In this document: positions 50,510-59,068 of the stretch, piece after piece
How the letters are laid out: each line of letters begins with the position of its first letter
Position numbering within the stretch: position 1 is the stretch's first letter
Source: Streptomyces odontomachi
GTDB lineage: Bacteria; Actinomycetota; Actinomycetes; Streptomycetales; Streptomycetaceae
Reading direction: 5' to 3'
NCBI RefSeq assembly: GCF_024435355.1
Contig: NZ_JAMJWG010000027.1
Location: 59,464 to 123,463, forward strand
Length of the DNA stretch: 64,000 nucleotides
Notes under the pieces: generated by a model
Told to the model about the DNA's origin: nothing
The model's database searches: none
What the model saw: only the letters and a program-made list of their open reading frames with translations
Made by a program: the position numbers and the translations under genes

Positions 50510-53500
50510 GCGCAGCCGGCGGTCGGCATCGCGCCCTGCTGCTCTTCGTGCCGCGCTACCGGTCGCCCGAGTGGATCGATCTCGACTTCCTCGAAGGGGA
50601 GTACGCGGATCTCCGCACGACGCTCGAAGACCGCGGCTACCTCGTCGACGAGGACAGTACCTGCGACCCGGAGCAGTTGACCCGGGCCGATGTCACCCGC
50701 CGGATCAAGAACTTCATTTCGGGCGCGCGTGCCCGTGAACACCTGCTCGTCTACCTGAGCGGCCACGGATTCCACCACAACGGGCGCTCCTGGTTCGCCG
50801 CCTCCGACTCCGATCCCGACAGCGACAGCGACGAGGTTCTGGAGAGCGGCAACGTCCCCCTCAGCGACGGCTGGGCGAAAGCCGTGGAGAACAGTCACGC
50901 GGACAAGGTCCTCTTCGTCGTGGACGCCTGCCGTGAACGCCTCGTGCACGACCGAGCCACCCGCCGGATCCCCGTCACGCCGCCGCCCGAGACGGAGAAG
51001 CTGAGCTACCTCATGGCCTGCGAGCCGGAGGCGTCAGCCGCCTACACGGGCGAGGTCCCCGAGTCGCAGGAGCCGAGCTTCAGCCTTCTCACCAGGGCAC
51101 TGCGGGACATCGTCCGTGACGTGCACGGGGAAATGGCGACCGACAGGCTGCACGAACTCCTCCGCGAGGAAATGGAGGACCTGGGGAGGAGGGTGGAGGA
51201 CCGGCTGCCCAGAGGCTTCCGGCAGGAGCCTCGGCTGAGTGGCGAGCGCGGCCGGGACGCCTTTCCGTTCCTGCCGTTCGGGGCTCGACCGGAGGACGAG
51301 CGTCTGCACGTGCTGCATGACCACCGGGTGTGGAAACAGGTCGAAAGGCGGGCGAGCCAGCGGCTCCGCCAGGACACCGAGAGCGTCACCACCGCGATCG
51401 GCACCCGCCTCAGAAAGGAACGCTGGCGCCTCGCCGACGATCCCTGGCTCGACTGGGAGACGGACCAGCGGGCGTCCAGGTGGGTCGGCTTCCTGATCGA
51501 GGAGTTCCTGCCCGAGGAGAAGTTCAGCACGGCGGAGGCCGCCGTCCTCGCGTTGGCGCCCATGCTCTACCACGCGTTCAAAGTGCACCGGGTGCAGGAC
51601 CTCGACCTGCAACTGCGGCGGCTGGACGTGGCGTCCGAACCCTGGGACAAATACGCGCAACTGCTTCAGCGGACCTCTCCCGACCGGGAGCCACGACCAC
51701 GCAGCAGGGATCACCGCACCGTCCGGGCCTGGATCCTGCACCAGGAGTACTACCGGCTGGACGACGACTCGCGCGGCCCGCTGGACGGGCTGCGCGAACT
51801 GCTGAACTACGCCTTCCAGGACACGTGGGAGCTTGCGGAGGTCCTCGACGCGGAACTGCTGGCATGGGTCTTCCGCGCCATGCAACACGGCGGCAGCGTT
51901 CTCGGCGAGCCGCCGGAGCGCGGCTCGGGAATGCAGCAGCCGATGCGCCGCCGCCTCGTGGGCTACCTTCTGGCCGCTGCCCAGACCATGGCACTGGACA
52001 TCTGCGAACTGCCCCGTGTCCTGGTCGAGCACACCGGCGGCCACGGGCGGATGAACCTCGTGCAGGCCCGCAGGAGCATCGCGGCAGCCGACTGGCACCG
52101 CTCGGGGCAGACCCTGCGACTGAGCGCGGTCTGCGGGCACCAGGCCGTCATGGTGGCACTCCAGGAACGGGCCGACTACCTCGACGGGCTGCTCCACCAC
52201 GCCAGTACCCGACTGAGGGCGACCGGGAGCGCGGACGACGACGGCACCGTCGCCGGCCTGCCACACCGCGCGTCCGGGGAAGCCGTCCTGCCGGAGAAGG
52301 ACCCGGTCAGCGGCACCATGAAGTTCCTCCCCGTGGCCACCCGCTTCGGTCTCGACGGTACGCGGGTGCGTGACCTGCTCACGGGTGAACAGCTCTACCG
52401 GGACCGCCGGCTCGCCATCCGCGAGCTTTACCAGAACGCCATGGACGCCTGCGCGGTGCGGCAGGCCCGGGAGCAGTGGCGCCCACCGCCCGCGGGCTCG
52501 GCACCCTGGGAAGGGCACATCACGATCCGCCAGGGCGGCCACGGCAACCGCACCTATCTGGAGTGCGTGGACAACGCTTCCGGAATGGACCGCGAAGAAC
52601 TGCTCTATGCGTTCGCACAGGGCGGCGCGCGCCTGTCCCACCTTGCCTCCTTCCGGCAGGAGCAGCGCGAATGGGAGAAGGATCCGCGGATCTCCTTCCA
52701 CCCCAACAGCCGATTCGGCATCGGCGTGCTGAGCTATTTCATGCTCGCGGACGAGATCGAGGTGACCACCCGGAAGTTTCACCGGGACCGCTCGCCCGGC
52801 GAGTTGCTTCGCGTCACCGTGTTCGGTCCCGACGACCTTTTCCACGTGGACGACCGTCTGGACGACGCCGACTTCCTGGGGGAGCCGTGCGGCACACGGG
52901 TGCGGCTGTACCTGGATCGCAAACGTGCCGCCGACGTGTCGTGCGTCCAAGCGCTCCGCGAGGTGCTCGGCGTCGCACGCTTTCGCACCACTGTCGAATT
53001 CGAGTCGCAGAACGAGAAGGAGGTCTGGGAGCCGCAGGAATACCGGTCACGGGCCCGACGGGACGTGGCTGGATCCGGGCAGATCGTGGCGGACCCCGGA
53101 GGCGACGTCTTCTGGTGCGAGCGTGGCGGCGCCCTGCTGGTGGACGGCATCGCCGTCGAGGCCCGCTGGGCGACCACGGACGACGCCGCGCCTGGCGATC
53201 GGGTCGAGCTCAGCAGCGCCGTGGTCAACCTGCGCGGCCGCATCCAGATCCCCGGCAGAGGGCTGGTCCTGCCCCGCCTGTCGGTCGACCGCGGCGAAGT
53301 CCTGGACGACGTCACCAGGCCGATCGTGAGCAGGCTGCGTCGGGCGGTGGACAGCCTGGCTCGCAGCAGCCTGCTCACCGACAAGTGGCTCATGAACGTG
53401 GCACACGACGACATTGCGATCGCCGATGCCATCGTCTCCGAGCTCACCGGGACGTCTGCCGACGTGGTGGGCGAGCACGGCAGCTATCAGATCGCGTGCA

Positions 53501-55686
53501 CGGGATTCTTCCCGGGGGACATCGAGCTACGGTCCGCCTGGACGGCCTTGAGCCCTCCTCGACGCCGCAACTTGACGTGGGACGAGCGAGGAAAGGTCTG
53601 TCGCCTCCCCAGCCATCTGGCCCTGTGGCGCTACACCGCGCACTTCCCCCAGGACGTTGCTCGTGCCTTGGGCGATGTCTCCCCTCCCGATCTGCCGACC
53701 GCTCCCTTGCTTCCGGCCCTCCCCTCACACGCCCGCGCCCTCGGGCACGACCTGCGATTCGGCGATATCGAGAGTGAGCCGTCCTGGGATGCCGTCGTCC
53801 TGGTGGGCAACATGGAGAACTGCGCGTACGAGCTGCATGTCTCCATGGACGAGATGGAGCGGAGGATCGATGCTCTCAACCTGCGCATGGAGGCCCCCGG
53901 TCCACAGCCCAACATCCCGCTCCCCAGCCTCCTTCGTCTGATCAGCAGGGACGGCGACGCAAGTTGGCCGTGGCAGCGGCCCGGTGATCGGATTGCGGCA
54001 TATCTGGTCCTGATGGTGTGTGACAGCGCCGGTTTGTCCGTGCCGGAGATCGTTCGACAATTGGACGGCATCGGGTACGACATGGAGTCCAGCGCCTGTT
54101 TCTCGGACCCTGGCTCGGACGCCGACCAAGCGGCCCGGCTGCTGCTCAGTGAGGGCGTGGACGGGCAAGCCCCGTGGATCTCCTTCGCGGGATCGGAGCG
54201 CATCCGGGCCGTGGCAGGGAAGTTGGACCTGCCCGTTGCCGAGGTGCGACGGAGGCTCGCCGAGTTGGGCGTGGAGGTCGTCTCGCCCACGAGGCAGCTC
54301 ACCGGACGGGACAGGAGGGTGCTCGACACGCTCAACGTTCTGCTGGGCCGTAGCTACCGGACGGATCCGCCGGAGCAGCCCCTGAGCAGGACGCACGTGA
54401 TGTGGACGGCGTGGCGTATGGGGTCTGACGTACAAGAGGTGGCTCTCCACCTGGCCGCGCTGGGCTACGTAGTGCCGGACGACGGTCTGACGGACACGGT
54501 CTCGCCGCACCTCGATCTACTGGGCGCCTCGATCTGGGGTAGCGACTGGATCAATATCGGGTGGCCGGTTCCGCTGCCGGTGCTCCAGTCACTGGGCAAG
54601 CTCTTCGGGCGACCCATGAGCGTCGTGGCCGGACAGTTGCGGGACCTGGGTCTTGACGTGCCGTTCCACAGTTTTCCCGAGTCGCTGGACGAGGCGGACA
54701 ACCTGTTGCTGAGCCAGAACGTCCGGCTGTCCCGTCAGCCTGTCTGGCTTGACCCCAGCGCGCCGGTTCCGCCCGCGCACGTCGTGCTGGCCGCGGCGAC
54801 ACTCGGGATGACGGTCCAGCAGACGATCGACCGGCTGCGCACTCTGGGGATGCAGGTCGACCAGGCCCTCGGGCCGCTGCCTGAGCCCGATACCGAGACC
54901 CAAGAGCGCGCGACAGCCGAGGGGTGGATTCCATACTCCGCCACCGGCGAATCACCTGCGGTTCCATGGGCACACGTTCTCAGCATTTCAGTCGAACGCG
55001 GATGGGAAGTCCGCGAGACGCTGGAGCACTTCGCCGAGCGGTGTCTGCCGGTCGGACCGCCTCCTCCGGAGCGACAGGACTTCGACAGCGACGTCGACCG
55101 AGTACTCCTGAGCGAGCAGGCGAACGGTCGACCTCCGTTCAGGAACCCGCGGCAGACGATGGACACATGGAGTGTGATCACCGCGGCCCGAGAGGTGGGG
55201 CTGCCCGTTGCCGAGGTCCGGGCACGTTTGCTGGAGCTCGGAGTTTCCGTTGTCTCGATGGAAGAAGCGGCGGCTTTCCGTGACTCACCGGACCGCAACC
55301 TGATCGCCGGTCAACACCGAATTCGACTTGCGACAGGGATGTCCGTGCCCTCGGCGTACGTGAGCATCGTCGCCGCACAGAACCTGCTCACCCTCCGGGA
55401 CGCGGCCGGCAGGCTCGCCGCCGCGGGCCTGGCCGTCCGGGAGGCCGAGTACAGCGACCACCACCCACGTCAGGAAGAGCTACTCATCCTGCGAGAGAAC
55501 GCCTCGCCCTACAGCGACTGGATCAACCCGTACGAACCGGTCGGTCTGGAGCACCTGCTCGTGACAGCACACCGGCTCGGCTCCACCGTCTCGGAGACGG
55601 CGGAGCGCCTACGAGAGTTCGGGCTGACCGTGCCCGACGTCCACGGCATGGTGGCGGAGGCCTGGGCGCTGGTGCCGAAGGCGTGA
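50506..55686 (+). CDS. Caspase-like peptidase / HSP90-type ATPase with C-terminal wHTH-like repeats
   Basis: A 1726-aa protein. Residues 1-200 form a caspase-like (C14) domain: LLVYLSGHGFH with catalytic His87 and LFVVDACRER with Cys142. After a ~400-residue linker of unknown fold, a GHKL/HSP90-type ATPase spans ~600-1000: N-box AIRELYQNAMDAC (Glu640, Asn644), DNASGMDREEL and RFGIGVLSYFMLADE. From ~1085 on, about ten ~65-75-residue repeats each carry a helical core such as LPVAEVRRRLAELGVEV or SVVAGQLRDLGLDV, preceded by LLLSE-type and W/P-rich linkers; they resemble HSP90-associated wHTH domains. ATG 50506 overlaps the preceding stop. It is probably an ATP-gated suicide or defence protease whose repeats sense a trigger. 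Confidence 0.85.
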   Translation: MSAAGGRHRALLLFVPRYRSPEWIDLDFLEGEYADLRTTLEDRGYLVDEDSTCDPEQLTRADVTRRIKNFISGARAREHLLVYLSGHGFHHNGRSWFAASDSDPDSDSDEVLESGNVPLSDGWAKAVENSHADKVLFVVDACRERLVHDRATRRIPVTPPPETEKLSYLMACEPEASAAYTGEVPESQEPSFSLLTRALRDIVRDVHGEMATDRLHELLREEMEDLGRRVEDRLPRGFRQEPRLSGERGRDAFPFLPFGARPEDERLHVLHDHRVWKQVERRASQRLRQDTESVTTAIGTRLRKERWRLADDPWLDWETDQRASRWVGFLIEEFLPEEKFSTAEAAVLALAPMLYHAFKVHRVQDLDLQLRRLDVASEPWDKYAQLLQRTSPDREPRPRSRDHRTVRAWILHQEYYRLDDDSRGPLDGLRELLNYAFQDTWELAEVLDAELLAWVFRAMQHGGSVLGEPPERGSGMQQPMRRRLVGYLLAAAQTMALDICELPRVLVEHTGGHGRMNLVQARRSIAAADWHRSGQTLRLSAVCGHQAVMVALQERADYLDGLLHHASTRLRATGSADDDGTVAGLPHRASGEAVLPEKDPVSGTMKFLPVATRFGLDGTRVRDLLTGEQLYRDRRLAIRELYQNAMDACAVRQAREQWRPPPAGSAPWEGHITIRQGGHGNRTYLECVDNASGMDREELLYAFAQGGARLSHLASFRQEQREWEKDPRISFHPNSRFGIGVLSYFMLADEIEVTTRKFHRDRSPGELLRVTVFGPDDLFHVDDRLDDADFLGEPCGTRVRLYLDRKRAADVSCVQALREVLGVARFRTTVEFESQNEKEVWEPQEYRSRARRDVAGSGQIVADPGGDVFWCERGGALLVDGIAVEARWATTDDAAPGDRVELSSAVVNLRGRIQIPGRGLVLPRLSVDRGEVLDDVTRPIVSRLRRAVDSLARSSLLTDKWLMNVAHDDIAIADAIVSELTGTSADVVGEHGSYQIACTGFFPGDIELRSAWTALSPPRRRNLTWDERGKVCRLPSHLALWRYTAHFPQDVARALGDVSPPDLPTAPLLPALPSHARALGHDLRFGDIESEPSWDAVVLVGNMENCAYELHVSMDEMERRIDALNLRMEAPGPQPNIPLPSLLRLISRDGDASWPWQRPGDRIAAYLVLMVCDSAGLSVPEIVRQLDGIGYDMESSACFSDPGSDADQAARLLLSEGVDGQAPWISFAGSERIRAVAGKLDLPVAEVRRRLAELGVEVVSPTRQLTGRDRRVLDTLNVLLGRSYRTDPPEQPLSRTHVMWTAWRMGSDVQEVALHLAALGYVVPDDGLTDTVSPHLDLLGASIWGSDWINIGWPVPLPVLQSLGKLFGRPMSVVAGQLRDLGLDVPFHSFPESLDEADNLLLSQNVRLSRQPVWLDPSAPVPPAHVVLAAATLGMTVQQTIDRLRTLGMQVDQALGPLPEPDTETQERATAEGWIPYSATGESPAVPWAHVLSISVERGWEVRETLEHFAERCLPVGPPPPERQDFDSDVDRVLLSEQANGRPPFRNPRQTMDTWSVITAAREVGLPVAEVRARLLELGVSVVSMEEAAAFRDSPDRNLIAGQHRIRLATGMSVPSAYVSIVAAQNLLTLRDAAGRLAAAGLAVREAEYSDHHPRQEELLILRENASPYSDWINPYEPVGLEHLLVTAHRLGSTVSETAERLREFGLTVPDVHGMVAEAWALVPKA

Positions 55687-55989
55687 CGGGTCGAACACCC
55701 AAATGCCGGCTCAGTCACCAGTTCGACGATGAGTGCGACTTGATGCCACTGTGGCTCAAGAGTTACTTGAAGTATTTCATCACCGGTGTGACCGGGGTTA
55801 CACTCCGTGCCTGTTCCCTTCCGAACGGTTCCAGTTGAGGCCATGGGACCCTTGTCGGCTGCCGTGAGTGGACTGGCCTCTCACGGCTCTCGTCGCGCGT
55901 CAGTCGGTCGTTGTCGCACGACAGGAGCGCCACCGGTGGGAACTGGCTGCCCCGACCTCCTCGCTGCCCCACCCTCTGAGGACCGATAG
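55687..55989. other. Intergenic region before the conservon
   Basis: 303 bases with no supported gene. TTACTTGAAG at about 55764 and TACACT at 55799-55804 could form the conservon promoter, but the spacing is poor. No hairpin stronger than 8 bp was seen. Confidence 0.35.
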
Positions 55990-57561
55990 ATGTCAGCAGA
56001 CGTAACCAGCCAACCCCTGCCAGAGCGTATCCTCACGCTTTATCCACTACGTCTTCTTCTAGCCACACTGATCGTTGCCGGAGGCGTGACCGCGTGGGTG
56101 ATCAGCCTGGTGCCGGCCAGTGGGCGAACCGGGGTGGCCTCAGCGGGTGCGGCCGTGGTCGTGCTGCTCGGTGCTGGGGTCCTGATCGCGGCATCCGTCG
56201 CGCGCACGGCGCGCCGGTTGCGTCATAGGGTGGCCGAGTTGGACGCCGCCGCGGACACGCGGGACGCCACGATCACCCACTTCGCCCACGAGTTGCTGCC
56301 GACCGCGATCAAGCGGCTGCGTGACGGCGCATCGGTGGACTCCGTGCTCGCGCAGTTGCCGAGTGCCGCCAACCCTCATCACCACCTGGTGCTGAGGACT
56401 GCCATCCAGGAGGTCGGCCGTAGCGAGCGCATGCGTGCTGCGGTCATGCTGGCCTGCGCCAACGCGGCCGGCCGGGTGCAGGCGTTGGCCACCACGATGC
56501 TCGCCGACCTGCGGAAGCTGGAGGACCGCTGCGACGAGGAACTGCTGGGCGACCTGCTGCAACTGGACCACACCACCGCACAGGCGGGCCGGCTGGCGGA
56601 CAGCATTGCCGTCTTGACGGGGGCGCGTTCCGGGCGACGCTGGACCAAGCCCATCGTCATGGAGAGCATCCTGCGTGGCGCGGTGGGCCGGATCAGCGCC
56701 TATCGACGCGTACGGGTGCACTCGGCCAGTACCGTCGCGATCGTCGGCTACGCCGCCGAAGGCGTCATCCATGTCCTCGCCGAGCTCGTCGACAACGCGG
56801 CCAACTTCTCGCCTCCGTCGGAGCAGGTCCACGTGTACGTGGAGGAGGTGCAGGCCGGCGCCGTGGTCAACATCGAGGACAGCGGCCTCGCCATGCGGGA
56901 ACAGGCACTGCGTCGTGCCGAGCAGAGCGTCTCAGGTGATCCGCTCGACCTCACCCAGCTGCCCGGCACCCGACTCGGGCTCGCGGTGGTCGGCCTGCTC
57001 GCCCGCAAGTACAACCTCACCATCACCTTCCGACCGTCCTCACGCGGCGGCACCGGAGTCGTCGTGTTGATCCCGCGGCATCTGCTCACCGAAGCCAGGC
57101 CGCAGGCCTCGCGTGACCTGCCGCGCCACGCGACGGCCAGGGACGCACAGCCGACCGGGCTCACCCCACCCACGGAGCCCGTTGCCGTGCTCGACGATGC
57201 GTCACCGCGGGTCGGTGCGCTTGCGGACCCTGCCGTGCCCGAGGAGGACGCGGGCCTCGGGGACCTGCCGATACGGCGCCGCGGACAGACGTTGGCGGAA
57301 GCCGGCGGGCCACGTCGGGCGCCGAGTGCCACCCCCAAGCGCCCGCGCGCCGACTCCGGGGCCCGATTCGGTTCCTTCCGCCAGTCGGTACGCCGCACCC
57401 CCAAGGCCGCCGACCCTGCCAGTACCACCGACCCGACCCCCACCACCGATCCGACCCGTACTACCGATCCGACCCGCACTACCGACCCGATCCGTACTAC
57501 CGACCCCGCCAAGAACATCGACACCGGTAAGCGCCCGCCAGCGGACGACGACACCGAGTAA
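55990..57561 (+). CDS. cvnA: Conservon sensor-like histidine-kinase/ATPase (CvnA)
   Basis: A 523-aa membrane protein. Two N-terminal helices (LRLLLATLIVAGGVTAWVIS and TGVASAGAAVVVLLGAGVLI) flank a very short loop. A coiled-coil-like region follows, then a HATPase_c domain (VLAELVDNAANFSPPSEQVH, NIEDSGLAMREQA, TRLGLAVVGLLARKYN). The His in the DHp position is not the usual motif, as in other CvnA proteins. The C-terminal ~150 residues are Pro/Thr/Asp-rich with tandem TTDPTR-type repeats near residues 478-510. In conservons this protein assembles with CvnB-D in a membrane GPCR-like complex. Confidence 0.88.
   Translation: MSADVTSQPLPERILTLYPLRLLLATLIVAGGVTAWVISLVPASGRTGVASAGAAVVVLLGAGVLIAASVARTARRLRHRVAELDAAADTRDATITHFAHELLPTAIKRLRDGASVDSVLAQLPSAANPHHHLVLRTAIQEVGRSERMRAAVMLACANAAGRVQALATTMLADLRKLEDRCDEELLGDLLQLDHTTAQAGRLADSIAVLTGARSGRRWTKPIVMESILRGAVGRISAYRRVRVHSASTVAIVGYAAEGVIHVLAELVDNAANFSPPSEQVHVYVEEVQAGAVVNIEDSGLAMREQALRRAEQSVSGDPLDLTQLPGTRLGLAVVGLLARKYNLTITFRPSSRGGTGVVVLIPRHLLTEARPQASRDLPRHATARDAQPTGLTPPTEPVAVLDDASPRVGALADPAVPEEDAGLGDLPIRRRGQTLAEAGGPRRAPSATPKRPRADSGARFGSFRQSVRRTPKAADPASTTDPTPTTDPTRTTDPTRTTDPIRTTDPAKNIDTGKRPPADDDTE
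57420..57510 (+). repeat. Coding tandem repeats of about 18 bp (TTDPTR-type)
   Basis: Five imperfect units of ACCACCGACCCGACCCGT-like sequence encode Thr-Thr-Asp-Pro-Thr/Ile-Arg in the CvnA tail. Unit number may vary between strains. Confidence 0.7.
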
Positions 57562-57703
57562 CCGACTTTCCGCCTGATAGTGGCGTTTCCATGCATTCCC
57601 GTCAGCGGCAGCGGGCTTGTCGCTGAACGGGACTGAGCAACAGATTGGAGGGCGGGGCCGGTTGCCCGGGATCAACACCACCGGGCAGAGCCCCAGACAT
57701 GCA

Positions 57704-58123
57704 ATGAGCACGGTAGACGGTGACCTGGACTGGCTGCTGGAGAAACTGATCGAGAAGACACCCGGGGCTCGTCATGCCCTGGTGCTGTCGAAGGACGGCC
57801 TGAAACTCTGCCGGTCATCCAGCCTGTCGGTGGATCAGGCGGATCAACTCGCCGCGATCGCCTCGGGAATCCAGAGCCTGACACACAGTGCGTCAGCCGA
57901 GTTCGGTGATGGCGCCGGCGGGGCACGGCAGGCCATGGCGGAGTTCCATGGCGGGCTGTTGTGCATCGTGGAGGCCGGAGAGGGCGCGCATCTGGCCGTG
58001 GTGGCGCACGAGGACGCCGATGTCGGTGTCATCGGGCACAACATGGACGAACTCGTCGAGCAGTTGGGCGACTATCTGAGCACCCCGCCGCGGTCGTCGA
58101 AGAAGGCCAGCAGGCCCGCGTGA
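57704..58123 (+). CDS. cvnB: Conservon roadblock/LC7 protein (CvnB)
   Basis: A 139-aa roadblock/LC7 domain: DLDWLLEKLIEKTPGARHAL, then LSVDQADQLAAIASGIQSLT and LCIVEAGEGAHLAVVAHEDA. Roadblock proteins bind Ras-like GTPases and CvnB acts with CvnD. ATG 57704 is used; the longer in-frame start (57617) adds no domain. The stop overlaps the next GTG start by four bases. Confidence 0.88.
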   Translation: MSTVDGDLDWLLEKLIEKTPGARHALVLSKDGLKLCRSSSLSVDQADQLAAIASGIQSLTHSASAEFGDGAGGARQAMAEFHGGLLCIVEAGEGAHLAVVAHEDADVGVIGHNMDELVEQLGDYLSTPPRSSKKASRPA

Positions 58124-58479
58124 GCAGGCAGATCCTCGACGGTGAGGACCCGGATCGGCTGTATACCGTCACCGGCGGGCGCAGCCGTGCGGAGGAGAAC
58201 ACCTTCGACCTGGTGACGCTGATCGTCAGTGAATCCGATCCGGCTCCCGGAATGCAGTCCGAGTACGTCAAGATCCTTCGGCTGTGCCGCTACCCCTGCG
58301 CGGTCGTGGAGATCTCCTCAGACCTGGGTCTGCCCGTGAGCGTGGTGAAGATCCTGCTCTGCGATCTGCTCGACCTCGGCCACATCACCGCACGTCATCC
58401 GAGATCGGCCGTTGAGAAGGCACGGTTGCCCAGTACCGAAACCCTGAAGCAGGTGCTCGTTGGACTCCGCAAGCTTTGA
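58120..58479 (+). CDS. cvnC: Conservon DUF742 protein (CvnC)
   Basis: A 119-aa DUF742 protein with the family ending CRYPCAVVEISSDLGLPVSV, then VKILLCDLLDLGHIT, a winged-helix-like fold. The N-terminus has RLYTVTGGRSRAEENTFDLV. It starts at GTG 58120 overlapping CvnB by four bases (GTGA), and the next gene begins inside its end, so the module is one operon. Confidence 0.88.
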   Translation: MSRQILDGEDPDRLYTVTGGRSRAEENTFDLVTLIVSESDPAPGMQSEYVKILRLCRYPCAVVEISSDLGLPVSVVKILLCDLLDLGHITARHPRSAVEKARLPSTETLKQVLVGLRKL

Positions 58480-59068
58480 GCAAACGCCCCGTACCCCGCT
58501 CATGGACACCACCACGGACGCTCTCAAGATCGTGATAGTCGGTGGGTTCGGGGTCGGCAAGACCACGATGGTCCAGTCGGTGAGCGAGATCCGTCCACTC
58601 AACACCGAGGAGACAATGACCCGAGCGGGGGTCGGAATCGACGAGGTGGACGGGGCGCCGCGCAAGACCACGACGACCGTCGCCTTCGACTTCGGTCGCA
58701 TCAGCCTCAATGAGCAGATGGTGCTCTATCTGTTCGGCGCCCCGGGCCAGCAGCGGTTCTGGTTCCTGTGGGACCAGTTGTTCTCCGGGACGCTGGGCGT
58801 GGTGGTCCTGGTGGATATACGCCGCATTCAGGACTCGTGGTATGCCATAGACCGCTTGGAACACCACAAGATGCCCTTCATCGTCGCCCACAACAATTTC
58901 AGCGGAGAGCCCTATCCGTTGGACAAGCTCAGAAAAGCGCTCGACCTTTCCGATGATGTGCCCATGATCGAATGCGACGCCCGGCAGCGTGACTCCAGCA
59001 AGGCCGCGCTGATCGCACTGGTCAATCACCTCTATGCTCTGTCCTCCGCGCAGGAGACAACACTGTGA
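58460..59068 (+). CDS. cvnD: Conservon Ras-like GTPase (CvnD)
   Basis: A 202-aa small GTPase. G1 is IVIVGGFGVGKTTMVQSVSE, G3 is LYLFGAPGQQRFWFLWD (the Gly-Gln of the DxxG-like switch II has GAPGQ, as is usual for CvnD), and a later HNNFSGEPY resembles the nucleotide-specificity loop. A TTG at 58460 overlaps CvnC by 20 nt; ATG 58502 is an alternative start for the same frame. It probably switches the complex by GTP binding and hydrolysis with CvnB. Confidence 0.85.
   Translation: MDSASFEQTPRTPLMDTTTDALKIVIVGGFGVGKTTMVQSVSEIRPLNTEETMTRAGVGIDEVDGAPRKTTTTVAFDFGRISLNEQMVLYLFGAPGQQRFWFLWDQLFSGTLGVVVLVDIRRIQDSWYAIDRLEHHKMPFIVAHNNFSGEPYPLDKLRKALDLSDDVPMIECDARQRDSSKAALIALVNHLYALSSAQETTL

Noticed and set aside
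55764..55804. Conservon promoter
   Set aside because: The best -10 (TACACT) has no -35 at 16-19 bp, so it is only mentioned in the intergenic note and not called as a promoter.
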